Origin: Staphylococcus coagulans
Lineage (GTDB): Bacteria; Bacillota; Bacilli; Staphylococcales; Staphylococcaceae
Reading direction: 5' to 3'
Assembly: GCF_002901995.1 (NCBI RefSeq)
Contig: NZ_PPQN01000016.1
Location: 60,596-124,595, forward strand
Length of the DNA stretch: 64,000 nucleotides
A program made the translations under genes and the position numbers. The notes under the pieces are model-generated. The model worked only from the letters and a program-made list of their open reading frames with translations, did not search any database and was not told the DNA's origin. Shown piece after piece: positions 27,473 through 36,665 of the stretch; position 1 is the first letter of the stretch, and the number at the start of each line of letters is the position of its first letter.

Positions 27473-27717
27473 ATATCGTGCTAGGATAACATTTAATTTG
27501 CGTGTCAAATGAACTTAATCATTCATAAAAAGTCCGAGATTTTCGTAAAAAGTGTGATAATATCTCGGGATTCGTCTTGTTTAAAGACGAGGTATAAATG
27601 AGATATGTTGAGATGAATAAGTCGTATTAAAGATACGAATGATCATATGGTCAAATAGGTTGTTGCAGTGGCAACTCAAACGTTGTTAAAGTATATGAAA
27701 TAAAGTCATGATTGAAC

Positions 27718-27756
27718 TAGGGAATTCCCTCAAATTCAGCTGGAGGGGATTCCCTA
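27718..27756 (+). promoter_or_regulatory. Tandem NreC-like boxes upstream of the nir operon
   Basis: TAGGGAATTCCCTC (27718-27731) and GAGGGGATTCCCTA (27743-27756) each match TAGGG-N4-CCCTA with one mismatch. Their centres are 25 bases apart. They start 114 bases before the sirB start. From memory, NreC of S. carnosus binds GC-rich inverted repeats of this type in front of nir, nar and narT. Because the two boxes are also inverted copies, the mRNA can fold into a hairpin (27715-27763) with a T-run, so a terminator role for the GNAT gene is possible too. Confidence 0.7.
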
Positions 27757-27831
27757 GTTTTTATGTTTTCTGTGAATTTTATCACATAAATAAATGGATT
27801 TCGTCTACAATAAATGTGTGGGGGTGAAGTG

Positions 27832-28572
27832 ATGGAAAAAGTCATATTAATTGTACACGGTATGAGAAAAGGCGAGCTCAACCAAAAATTAATTCAATTT
27901 GTTGACCAACTGTTTGAAGGTGACAAGTTAAATTATGATATTGCGTTTTTAGAGAGTGAAACGAAAGACTTGAATACGACGCTTACAAAGCATATTCGTC
28001 AAGGTGCCGACACTTTATATCTTGTGCCATTGTTACTTTTCTCAGCGTCTCATTATTATGAAGATATAGTCGTGGCTTTAGAGAAGTGGCAAGCTCAATA
28101 TCCGAATATTGTCTTTCATTTAACGAAGCCACTCGGTACACATCCTAAGATGGAGACGTGGGCGCGTTATCGTATTGAAGCAATGGAACGAACATCGGGT
28201 CAAAATGTAGGGGTGGTGCTTCTTGCTCACGGTAGTGAAAGATTCAATGAACCAGATTTGGCCTTAACGCGTATTGCCAATCAACTTTCGACTGCTCAGG
28301 AAACTTGCTATCCCAGCATGGTCTATGGAGCATTAGATTTTAAAACGCGGTTACTACAAATTGCACAACAACATGACACCTTATGTATTGTTCCGTTTTT
28401 CTTATTTGATGGTTTTTTAGTACAACGGACAAAGGCGCAAATTAGAATGATGCAGTTACCGTGTGAAGTTAAATTTACAAATGCCATCAACTTTCACCCG
28501 ATATTAAAAGAAATCATCTTAAGTCGTTTATCTGAATGTCGAGGAGGTGTCCCGTGTATCCAATACAGTTAA
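27832..28572 (+). CDS. sirB: Sirohydrochlorin ferrochelatase (CbiX/NirR type)
   Basis: Inserts Fe2+ into sirohydrochlorin, the last step of siroheme synthesis for nitrite reductase. 246 residues with two CbiX-like halves: LIVHGMRKGELNQK near the N-terminus and LLAHGSERFNEPD in the second half; the His of each HG motif is the expected catalytic or metal ligand. ATG 27832 is chosen over the GTG at 27814 because GGGGGTGAAG precedes it. It is the first gene of the five-gene nir operon and overlaps the next gene by 19 bases. In S. carnosus literature the corresponding gene is called nirR. Confidence 0.9.
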   Translation: MEKVILIVHGMRKGELNQKLIQFVDQLFEGDKLNYDIAFLESETKDLNTTLTKHIRQGADTLYLVPLLLFSASHYYEDIVVALEKWQAQYPNIVFHLTKPLGTHPKMETWARYRIEAMERTSGQNVGVVLLAHGSERFNEPDLALTRIANQLSTAQETCYPSMVYGALDFKTRLLQIAQQHDTLCIVPFFLFDGFLVQRTKAQIRMMQLPCEVKFTNAINFHPILKEIILSRLSECRGGVPCIQYS

Positions 28573-29015
28573 ATTTATCTAATAAAACGGTCGTCATCAT
28601 TGGTGGTGGGAAAATCGCTTGGCGGAAATTTAAAAAGGTCATGCATGAAGCAAAGACGGTTAAAGTGGTTAGTCCTGAATTTAATCCGGCATTTTACACA
28701 AGGACGTGGGCACCCCATATCACTTTGGATAAAAAAGCTTATGATTCAAAAGACATTGCGGATGCCAATCTCATCATCATCGCAACGAATGATGTAAAGG
28801 TGAACCAGCAAGTGCATGATGATGCGCGTCCTGAACAGTGGGTGAACCACACTGGAGATCGACGACAATCTGATTTTTATAATTCATTCGATTTTGTACA
28901 CAACGAAATGACAATTAGTGTGAGTTCTGAAGGGCAATCTATTCAACGCACACAAGCATACGGCGCAAAAATAAAAGCGTATTTAGAAACGCTTGAGGAG
29001 GATTTCCATGAGTAA
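28554..29015 (+). CDS. sirC: Precorrin-2 dehydrogenase
   Basis: NAD+-dependent oxidation of precorrin-2 to sirohydrochlorin, the middle step in siroheme synthesis. 153 residues starting MYPIQLNLSNKTVVIIGGGK; the Rossmann motif GGGKIAWRKFK is the one usual in SirC/Met8/CysG N-terminal domains. The GTG at 28554 is preferred because GAGGAGG (28541-28547) lies 6 bases ahead. It overlaps both neighbours (19 bases upstream, 8 downstream), indicating coupled translation. A chelatase function is unlikely at this short length, given sirB next door. Confidence 0.9.
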   Translation: MYPIQLNLSNKTVVIIGGGKIAWRKFKKVMHEAKTVKVVSPEFNPAFYTRTWAPHITLDKKAYDSKDIADANLIIIATNDVKVNQQVHDDARPEQWVNHTGDRRQSDFYNSFDFVHNEMTISVSSEGQSIQRTQAYGAKIKAYLETLEEDFHE

Positions 29016-31413
29016 AACAAGATTATTAATGGTGGGTAACGGAATGGCAGGTGTCCGTACAATAGAAGAAATATTAGAGCGAGATCCTGAGCGCTTTGAT
29101 ATCACAATTATTGGTAAAGAACCGTACCCTAACTATAACCGAATCATGTTATCTAACATTTTACAAAATAAAATGACTGTAAAAGAAACCATAATGAATC
29201 CTTATGAATGGTATGAAGAAAATCATATTCAGCTTATTACAGGTGATAAGGTTGTTCAAATTGATCGCGAAAAACAACAAGTTGAAACAGAACAAGGTCA
29301 AATTGTGGGCTATGATCAAATGATTATCGCAACGGGCTCAGATTCTTTTATTTTACCGATTGATGGTTCACGTTTAGAAGGTGTTGTCGGTTTTAGAACC
29401 ATTGATGACACAGAGAAAATGTTAGAGATCGCGAAAACGAAACAAAAAGCAATCGTCATTGGTGGGGGACTTTTAGGACTAGAATGTGCAAGAGGTCTCG
29501 TTGATCAAGGGATGGATGTTACAGTTGTTCATTTAGCAGAGTGGCTCATGGAGGTTCAGTTAGATCGCAAAGCCGGTGAACTCCTTAAAAAAGATTTAGA
29601 AAAACAAGGTATTAAATTTGAACTTCAAGCCAATACGCAAGAAATCTTAGGCGAGAAAAATGTAGAAGGCATCCGATTATCTGATGGTCGTGTATTAGAT
29701 GCCGATATGGTTGTAATGGCTGTTGGTATTCGACCTGTCACAAAAGAAGCACGTGCAGCAGGCTTAGAAATTGGACGTGGTATCATTGTCGATGACTTTA
29801 TGAAAACGAGTGATCCTAACATTTATGCGGTGGGTGAGTGCGCTGAGCACCGCTCAAAAGTGTATGGTTTAGTTGCCCCATTGTATGAACAAGGCAAAAT
29901 TTTAGCGGATCATATAACAGGTCGTCCAACTGAAGGCTATCAAGGTTCAACGACTTTCACTTCTTTAAAAGTTTCGGGTTGTGATCTTTTTAGTGCAGGT
30001 CAAATTACTGAAAACGATGAAGTCCATGGTATTGAGACGTTTAATGGTGTCGATAATATTTATAAAAAAGTCTTCGTTAAAGATAAAGCGATTGTCGGCG
30101 CAGTACTTTATGGAGACACAGAAGAAGGTAATCGCTTCTACAATATGATGAAAAAAGGCGAAACTATTGATGATTATACATTAGTATCCATCTTGCATAA
30201 AGCGGGTGAAGTTGACGCTATTAGTGTGGCAGAAATGGATGACGATGAGACAATTTGTGGTTGTAACGGGGTCTCTAAAGGTACAATTGTCAACGCGATT
30301 ACAGAACAAGGTTTAACGTCAGTTGCCGATGTCACACGTGTGACAAAGGCCGGTAATTCTTGCGGTAAGTGTAAAGGACAAATTGCAGAATTACTTGAAT
30401 ATACACTTGGTGATGACTTTGAAGCAAGTGCACCAACGGGTATTTGTGGCTGTACAGATTTATCAAGAGATCAGATTGTGACACAAATTCGCGCAAAAGG
30501 ATTAAAAACGTCAAAAGAAGTGCGTCATGTATTAGACTTTAAAGATAAAGGCGGTTGTCCAAAATGTCGACCTGCACTGAACTATTATTTAAACATGGTC
30601 TATCCGGAAGATCATGAAGATGAAATTGCATCACGCTTTGCCAATGAACGCTATCATGCCAATATTCAAAATGATGGTACATTCTCTGTGATTCCTCAAA
30701 TGCGTGGCGGTGTGACAGATGCAGATCAATTGATTCGTCTCGGTGAAGTAGCAAAAAAATATGATGTACCTCTCGTTAAAGTGACAGGTTCACAACGGAT
30801 TGGTTTATATGGTGTAAAAAAAGAAGAATTACCAAAAGTATGGGAAGATTTAGATATGCGCTCAGCTTCTGCATACGGTAAGAAAACACGTTCTGTTAAA
30901 AGTTGTGTAGGTAAAGAATTCTGTCGATTTGGCACACAATATACAACAAAATTAGGTATACGTTTAGAAAAAACATTCGAATATATTGATACGCCACATA
31001 AATTTAAAATGGGTGTCTCTGGATTCCCAAGAAGTTGTGTAGAATCAGGCGTCAAAGATTTCGGTGTAATCGGTGTTGAAAATGGCTTCCAAATTTACGT
31101 AGGGGGTAATGGCGGTACAACTGTGGAAATCGCTGAACATTTAACTACGGTTGAAACAGAAGATGAAGTGGTTAAACTTTGTGGCGCTTATATGCAGTAT
31201 TATCGTGAAACAGCAATTTATGCTGAGCGTACAGCGCCATGGTTAAGACGTATAGGCTTTGATCAAGTCAAATCGGTTGTCTTGGATCCTGAAAAACAAG
31301 AAGCACTCTATGAACGCATTATGGAAGCAAAAGTGGCCGTTTCCAAAGAACCATGGAATGAGATTGTTCAAGATGAAATGAAACAGAAAATATTTGAAGT
31401 TGAGAAGGTGTGA
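29008..31413 (+). CDS. nirB: NADH-dependent nitrite reductase, large subunit (with Cys-to-Phe change at a cluster ligand)
   Basis: Reduces nitrite to ammonium in the cytoplasm using NADH, FAD, [2Fe-2S], siroheme and [4Fe-4S]. 801 residues from ATG 29008 (GAGGAGG ahead). Domain order: FAD/NADH pyridine nucleotide part (MVGNGMAGV, residues 8-16; IVIGGGLLGLECARG), two BFD-like [2Fe-2S] modules (CGCNGVSKG and CGKCKG; CGCTDLSRD and CPKC), then the siroheme part. In the last, C633-x5-C639 is intact, but the second half-motif reads SGFPRSC: residue 673 is Phe (codon TTC, 31024-31026) where the nitrite/sulfite reductase signature has Cys, and C677 is present. This loses one [4Fe-4S]-siroheme ligand. 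Everything else is full length. Confidence 0.95.
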   Translation: MSKTRLLMVGNGMAGVRTIEEILERDPERFDITIIGKEPYPNYNRIMLSNILQNKMTVKETIMNPYEWYEENHIQLITGDKVVQIDREKQQVETEQGQIVGYDQMIIATGSDSFILPIDGSRLEGVVGFRTIDDTEKMLEIAKTKQKAIVIGGGLLGLECARGLVDQGMDVTVVHLAEWLMEVQLDRKAGELLKKDLEKQGIKFELQANTQEILGEKNVEGIRLSDGRVLDADMVVMAVGIRPVTKEARAAGLEIGRGIIVDDFMKTSDPNIYAVGECAEHRSKVYGLVAPLYEQGKILADHITGRPTEGYQGSTTFTSLKVSGCDLFSAGQITENDEVHGIETFNGVDNIYKKVFVKDKAIVGAVLYGDTEEGNRFYNMMKKGETIDDYTLVSILHKAGEVDAISVAEMDDDETICGCNGVSKGTIVNAITEQGLTSVADVTRVTKAGNSCGKCKGQIAELLEYTLGDDFEASAPTGICGCTDLSRDQIVTQIRAKGLKTSKEVRHVLDFKDKGGCPKCRPALNYYLNMVYPEDHEDEIASRFANERYHANIQNDGTFSVIPQMRGGVTDADQLIRLGEVAKKYDVPLVKVTGSQRIGLYGVKKEELPKVWEDLDMRSASAYGKKTRSVKSCVGKEFCRFGTQYTTKLGIRLEKTFEYIDTPHKFKMGVSGFPRSCVESGVKDFGVIGVENGFQIYVGGNGGTTVEIAEHLTTVETEDEVVKLCGAYMQYYRETAIYAERTAPWLRRIGFDQVKSVVLDPEKQEALYERIMEAKVAVSKEPWNEIVQDEMKQKIFEVEKV

Positions 31414-31418
31414 GGCAT

Positions 31419-31733
31419 ATGTTAAAGGAAAAAGTTAAAGTTGCTAAAGTTTCAGAATTAGAGCCTTTAATTGGTAAAAAAGTCATTGTCGGAGATTTAG
31501 AGATAGGCTTGTTTCTAACTGAAGCGGGTGAAATTAAAGCTATTCATAACGTTTGTCCTCATAAACAAGGTCCTTTATCAGAAGGAACAGTGAGCGGAGA
31601 CTATGTCTTTTGTCCATTACATGATCAGAAAATTGATTTGAATACCGGTGAAGTTCAAGCGCCTGATGAAGGATGTGTCGCGACCTATCCTGTTGAAATT
31701 GTAGATGGAGATATTTACGTATGTCTGCCTTAA
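31419..31733 (+). CDS. nirD: NADH-dependent nitrite reductase, small subunit
   Basis: A 104-residue Rieske-type subunit that partners NirB. The Rieske [2Fe-2S] ligands are present as CPH in NVCPHKQGP and CPLH in VFCPLHDQK. ATG 31419 is chosen rather than the GTG at 31410 just before it. It starts 5 bases after the nirB stop and overlaps the cobA start by 13 bases. Confidence 0.95.
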   Translation: MLKEKVKVAKVSELEPLIGKKVIVGDLEIGLFLTEAGEIKAIHNVCPHKQGPLSEGTVSGDYVFCPLHDQKIDLNTGEVQAPDEGCVATYPVEIVDGDIYVCLP

Positions 31734-32665
31734 ACGCGTCTCAACCTAAAGTCTATCTTATTGGCGCAGGGCCAGGACATCCCTGTTTACTAACTAAAAA
31801 AGCAGAGCGTTGCCTCCAAAAAGCAGATGTCATTTTATATGATCAGTTAGTTCATCCATTTTTACTTCATTTGTCTTCACCAGAGACAGAATGGATTCAC
31901 GTAGGTAAGACGCCTTATACGAAATATATTAAGCAAGAGCGTATTAATCAGTTACTCGTCGAAAAGGCACAAACTCCGCAAACCATTGTACGACTCAAAG
32001 GAGGCGACCCTGCTATATTTGGGCGGGTCGCTGAAGAAGTCGAAACGTTACGTGCGTACCATATTGATTATGAGATTGTTCCGGGGATTACGGCTGCGAG
32101 TGCTGCAGTGAGTCAACTAGGAAGAGGATTAACAGAACGAAATGTATCGACAAATATTACTTTTACGACGGGCCACTTTAAAAACAACGAAGAAAATGAA
32201 ATTGATATGACGACTTTAGAACATGGTGGTACGTTAGCCATTTATATGGGGATTAAACGTTTACCTCGATTAATGCATGATATTAAAAATAAAATGGGAA
32301 TCGATTTTCCAGTAGTGATTGTCTTTAATGCCACCCATCCTAACCAACGCGTGATAAGTGGAACGGTGAATACAATTGTAGAACAAGTTGAAATGTTGCC
32401 TGAACGCCTAGGACCAGGTGTTACCATTGTGGGGCAGGTCGTAAGGGATGTGCAAACAGTCATCGCGAACACCTCAAGAAACTACGAAACAGTGTTAATT
32501 AGAGGTGAACGAATGGAAGCGATAGAGCGCGCTTTTGATTACTTTGAAGCGGGACATCAAGTCGTGGTTGATGATCGTCACTATTCAGATTTACATGCTT
32601 CTCAAATTGAAAAAATTACCCAACTTATTCAAGATACGACTTTTACACAGGTCGTTGATTTATAA
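31721..32665 (+). CDS. cobA: Uroporphyrinogen-III C-methyltransferase
   Basis: SAM-dependent double methylation of uroporphyrinogen III to precorrin-2, which feeds SirC and SirB. 314 residues. Motifs: LIGAGPGHPCLLTKKA (the usual GPGDP Asp is His here), VRLKGGDPAIFGR and EIVPGITAASAAVSQLG. A C-terminal extension of about 70 residues beyond the methyltransferase core shows no uroporphyrinogen synthase domain I can recognise. Last gene of the nir operon. S. carnosus literature uses sir names for these genes that differ from the Bacillus convention. Confidence 0.92.
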   Translation: MSALNASQPKVYLIGAGPGHPCLLTKKAERCLQKADVILYDQLVHPFLLHLSSPETEWIHVGKTPYTKYIKQERINQLLVEKAQTPQTIVRLKGGDPAIFGRVAEEVETLRAYHIDYEIVPGITAASAAVSQLGRGLTERNVSTNITFTTGHFKNNEENEIDMTTLEHGGTLAIYMGIKRLPRLMHDIKNKMGIDFPVVIVFNATHPNQRVISGTVNTIVEQVEMLPERLGPGVTIVGQVVRDVQTVIANTSRNYETVLIRGERMEAIERAFDYFEAGHQVVVDDRHYSDLHASQIEKITQLIQDTTFTQVVDL

Positions 32666-32690
32666 GAGATTTTAGCATTTCGTTAATTAA

Positions 32691-32857
32691 GTTGCGCTAA
32701 GATGATTTTTAATAAAAAATTGTCTCAGCGCTTCTTTTTTATGATAAAACTTCGTATTAATATGACTTTGCATGCGCTCAAAATCCAAATTACCTTCACC
32801 AAGTTTTTCTTGAATTCAGTCAAATTTAGTTGAGAATTTAACCGCTAAGCAAGCGAT
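32691..32857 (+). repeat. Modular intergenic repeat, copy 4
   Basis: Starts inside the head: GCGCTAAGATGATTTTTAAT, with CAGCGCTTCTTTTTT after the loop, i.e. a hairpin at about 32694-32733 with a T-run, then ATGATAAAACTTCGTATTAA. The tail has GTCAAATTTAGTTGAGAATT and CGCTAAGCAAGCGATTTA. The GGGACATCAATCC leader is missing. The hairpin likely terminates the nir operon. Confidence 0.78.
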
Positions 32858-32887
32858 TTAGAACCACGTATTAGGTATGTAAAAGCA

Positions 32888-32922
32888 TAGGGATTCCACT
32901 TGATGAAATAGGTAAATCCCTA
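32888..32922 (+). promoter_or_regulatory. Tandem NreC-like boxes upstream of narG
   Basis: TAGGTAAATCCCTA (32909-32922) matches TAGGG-N4-CCCTA at 9 of 10 fixed positions. TAGGGATTCCACTT (32888-32901) matches the left half fully and the right half partly. Centres are 21 bases apart, i.e. two helix turns. The proximal box ends 71 bases before narG. Confidence 0.65.
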
Positions 32923-32993
32923 ATAGGATACGCTTGTGAATAAATGTACAATATGGGTAATGACTGAAGTCTATGTGTAAGAGGAGGATGACA

Positions 32994-35900
32994 ATGGCTA
33001 GATTTGGACTGAATTTTTTTAAGCCTACTGAAAAATTTAACGGGAATTGGTCGGTATTAGAACACAAAAGTCGTGAATGGGAAAAAATGTATCGAGAAAG
33101 ATGGAGTCATGACAAAGTAGTCCGTACAACGCATGGTGTGAATTGTACAGGTTCATGCTCATGGAAAGTCTTTGTGAAAAATGGTGTGATTACTTGGGAA
33201 AACCAACAAATTGACTATCCAAGTTGCGGACCAGATATGCCAGAATTTGAACCACGAGGTTGTCCACGCGGTGCTTCATTCTCCTGGTATGAATATAGTC
33301 CACTCCGTGTAAAGTATCCTTATGTTCGAGGAAAATTATGGGAATTATGGACAGAAGCGTTGGAAACATACCAAGATCCAATTAAAGCATGGGCTTCAAT
33401 TGTAGAAGACGAAGAAAAAGCACGTCTATATAAGTCAGCACGTGGTAAAGGTGGGCATGTCCGTGCGAACTGGAAAGACGTGGCTCAACTTATTTCAGCT
33501 CAATTGATTTATACAATCAAAAAAGATGGGCCTGACAGAATCGCAGGATTTACGCCAATTCCAGCGATGTCTATGATTAGTTACGCGGCAGGTGCACGTT
33601 TTATTTCGTTATTAGGTGGAGAAATGTTAAGTTTCTATGACTGGTATGCGGATTTACCTCCAGCATCACCGCAAATTTGGGGTGAACAGACAGATGTACC
33701 AGAGTCGAGCGACTGGTACAACGCGAGCTATATTATGATGTGGGGTTCAAACGTGCCACTCACTCGGACACCAGATGCACACTTTATGACTGAAGTTCGA
33801 TATAAAGGGGCTAAAGTAGTTTCTGTTGCGCCTGACTATGCTGAAAATGTAAAGTTTGCTGATAACTGGTTGGCTCCTAATCCGGGGACAGATGCAGCGC
33901 TAGCACAAGCAATGACGCATGTTATTTTACAAACTTACTATGAAGATGAACCTTCAGAAATGTTTATCAACTACGCCAAACAATATACGGATATGCCGTT
34001 TATGATTCGATTAGATCAAGATGATAAAGGTTACAAAGCGGGACGTTTCCTCCGTTCAAGTGACTTTGGCAGTCAGTCTGAGAATAGTGAATGGAAACCG
34101 GTTGTTTTAGATTGTTTGACAGACACGATTCAAGTTCCAAATGGGACTATGGGCCAACGTTGGGAAGATGGCAAACAATGGAACTTAAAATTAGAAAATG
34201 AAGCGGGCGCTAAAATTGATCCTGCAATGACAGTTGCAACGGGTGATTTTGAGCATGTCACAATTCAATTCCCATATTTTGATAACGCAGGCAATGGCGT
34301 ATTTGAGCGTGTGATTCCAGTGCGCAAAGTGACGTTAGCGAACGGTGAAGAAACATACATTGCAACAGTTTATGATTTAATGGCAAGTCAATACGGTGTG
34401 AAACGTTTTAATCATGAACTAGAATCAAAAGGTTTTGATGATGCGTCTTCTTTCTATACACCTGCTTGGCAAGAGAAGATTACAGGTGTCAAAGCGAATG
34501 TTGTGACACAAGTGGCAAAGGAATTTGCACAAAATGCCATCGATACTGGTGGACGTTCTATGATTATTATGGGCGCAGGGATTAACCATTGGTTTAATTC
34601 AGACACCATTTATCGTTCTGTGTTAAACTTAGTCGTTTTATGTGGCTGTCAAGGTGTGAATGGCGGCGGATGGGCCCATTATGTTGGACAAGAAAAGTGT
34701 CGTCCGATTGAAGGTTGGAATACGATTGCTTTCGCTAAAGACTGGCAAGGGCCACCACGTTTACAAAATGGAACAAGTTGGTTTTACTTTGCGACAGACC
34801 AATGGAAATATGAAGAGTCAGGTGTTGATCGCTTAGCTTCACCACTTGCAGAGAATATCAAATTACAACATCCTGCTGATTATAATGTTTTAGCTGCACG
34901 TAATGGCTGGTTGCCTTCTTATCCACAATTTGACCGCAATAGTCTTTTATGGGGAGAAGAAGCACGCGATGCTGGTGAATTTAATAATGAAGCGATTTTA
35001 AAACGTGCCATTGAAGATGTGAAATCACGTAAAACAAAATTTGCAGTTGAAAATCCAGATTTACGTAAAAATCATCCGAAGACTTTATTTGTTTGGCGCT
35101 CGAATTTGATTTCAAGTTCTGCTAAAGGTCAAGAATACTTTATGAAACATTTACTAGGTGCAAAATCAGCACTAATGGCTGAGCCAAATGAAACGGATCG
35201 ACCTGAAGAGATTGAGTGGGGAGAAGATACAGTAGGTAAACTTGATCTCCTTGTTTCTTTAGACTTCCGTATGACAGCAACGCCTTTATATTCTGACATT
35301 GTTTTACCAGCGGCCACTTGGTATGAAAAACATGATATCTCTTCAACAGATATGCATCCTTTCATTCACCCATTCAATCCGGCAATCGATCCATTATGGG
35401 AATCACGTTCAGACTGGGATATTTTCAAAACGATTAGCCGAACATTTTCTGAAATGGCTCGCATTCACCTCACTGGTACTTATAAAGATGTTGTAACATC
35501 ACCGCTTGCACACGACTCTAAGCAAGAAATCTCACTGGCATACGGTAAAGTGCACGACTGGACAAAAGGTGAAATCGAACCAATTCCGGGTCAAACGATG
35601 CCAGGCTTTGCAGTGGTTGATCGTACTTATACTGACGTTTATGACAAATTCATTTCTGTGGGACCTTTACTAGAAAACGGTAAAGTTGGTGCCCATGGCG
35701 TGAGCTTTTCGGTCAAAGAACAATACGATGAACTTCGAAGCATGGTAGGGACATGGGAAGATGATTCGATTAAAAATAATAAACCGCGGATTGATACAGC
35801 GCGTAAAGTAGCTGATGTGATTTTAAATGTTTCATCTGCTTCAAATGGCCAAGTTTCACAGAAATCATACGAAGACTTAGAACGACAAACGGGTATGCCA

Positions 35901-36665
35901 TTAAAAGATATCTCAGCAGAACGCGCATCTGAGAAAATTTCATTCTTAAATATTACATCACAACCACGTGAAGTGATTCCAACAGCGGTCTTTCCGGGTT
36001 CGAACAAACAAGGTAGACGTTATTCTCCATTTACAACAAATATTGAGCGACTAGTGCCATTTAGAACGTTAACAGGACGCCAAAGCTTTTATATTGATCA
36101 TGAAGTTTTCCAACAATTTGGAGAAGCGTTACCTGTTTATAAACCAACATTACCACCAATGGTATTTGGAACGAAAGATAAGCCTGTCAAAGGTGGCGTC
36201 GATACACTCGTACTTCGATATTTAACACCACATGGTAAATGGAATATCCATTCAACATACCAAGATAACCAACATATGTTGACGTTGTTCCGTGGGGGGC
36301 CAACGGTATGGATTTCAAATGAAGACGCAGCACAACATGACATTAATGATAATGATTGGTTAGAAGTGTATAACCGTAATGGTGTAGTCACAGCGCGTGC
36401 AGTCGTGTCACATCGGATGCCTCGAGGCACAATGTATATGTATCATGCACAGGATAAACATATTGAAACACCGGGGTCTGAAATTTCGGGAACACGTGGT
36501 GGATCGCATAATGCACCGACGCGTATTCACTTAAAACCGACACAATTAATGGGGGGCTATGCCCAAATCAGTTATTCATTCAATTATTATGGTCCAATTG
36601 GGAACCAACGGGATGTATACGTGGCAGTGAGAAAGATGAAAGAGGTGGATTGGCTTGAAGATTAA
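32994..36665 (+). CDS. narG: Respiratory nitrate reductase alpha subunit
   Basis: Membrane-bound catalytic subunit reducing nitrate to nitrite with a Mo-bis-MGD cofactor. 1223 residues, close to the staphylococcal norm. The N-terminal FS0 [4Fe-4S] site is H47-x3-C51-x3-C55 with C90 (HGVNCTGSC and GCPRG). The segment VCGCQGVNGGGWAHYVGQEK-like region around residue 550 and the C-terminal molydopterin dinucleotide domain (RGTMYMYHAQDKH, GGSHNAPTRIHLKP) are intact. ATG 32994 follows GAGGAGG by 6 bases; an upstream start at 32973 is rejected. It heads narGHJI-nreABC, with 11 bases of overlap to narH. Paired NreC-like boxes lie upstream. Confidence 0.97.
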   Translation: MARFGLNFFKPTEKFNGNWSVLEHKSREWEKMYRERWSHDKVVRTTHGVNCTGSCSWKVFVKNGVITWENQQIDYPSCGPDMPEFEPRGCPRGASFSWYEYSPLRVKYPYVRGKLWELWTEALETYQDPIKAWASIVEDEEKARLYKSARGKGGHVRANWKDVAQLISAQLIYTIKKDGPDRIAGFTPIPAMSMISYAAGARFISLLGGEMLSFYDWYADLPPASPQIWGEQTDVPESSDWYNASYIMMWGSNVPLTRTPDAHFMTEVRYKGAKVVSVAPDYAENVKFADNWLAPNPGTDAALAQAMTHVILQTYYEDEPSEMFINYAKQYTDMPFMIRLDQDDKGYKAGRFLRSSDFGSQSENSEWKPVVLDCLTDTIQVPNGTMGQRWEDGKQWNLKLENEAGAKIDPAMTVATGDFEHVTIQFPYFDNAGNGVFERVIPVRKVTLANGEETYIATVYDLMASQYGVKRFNHELESKGFDDASSFYTPAWQEKITGVKANVVTQVAKEFAQNAIDTGGRSMIIMGAGINHWFNSDTIYRSVLNLVVLCGCQGVNGGGWAHYVGQEKCRPIEGWNTIAFAKDWQGPPRLQNGTSWFYFATDQWKYEESGVDRLASPLAENIKLQHPADYNVLAARNGWLPSYPQFDRNSLLWGEEARDAGEFNNEAILKRAIEDVKSRKTKFAVENPDLRKNHPKTLFVWRSNLISSSAKGQEYFMKHLLGAKSALMAEPNETDRPEEIEWGEDTVGKLDLLVSLDFRMTATPLYSDIVLPAATWYEKHDISSTDMHPFIHPFNPAIDPLWESRSDWDIFKTISRTFSEMARIHLTGTYKDVVTSPLAHDSKQEISLAYGKVHDWTKGEIEPIPGQTMPGFAVVDRTYTDVYDKFISVGPLLENGKVGAHGVSFSVKEQYDELRSMVGTWEDDSIKNNKPRIDTARKVADVILNVSSASNGQVSQKSYEDLERQTGMPLKDISAERASEKISFLNITSQPREVIPTAVFPGSNKQGRRYSPFTTNIERLVPFRTLTGRQSFYIDHEVFQQFGEALPVYKPTLPPMVFGTKDKPVKGGVDTLVLRYLTPHGKWNIHSTYQDNQHMLTLFRGGPTVWISNEDAAQHDINDNDWLEVYNRNGVVTARAVVSHRMPRGTMYMYHAQDKHIETPGSEISGTRGGSHNAPTRIHLKPTQLMGGYAQISYSFNYYGPIGNQRDVYVAVRKMKEVDWLED

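Noticed and set aside
27715..27763. Hairpin with T-run read as a simple terminator of the GNAT gene
   Set aside because: Each arm by itself is a TAGGG-N4-CCCTA-like palindrome like those at narG and narT, so regulation is the better explanation; a double role stays possible.
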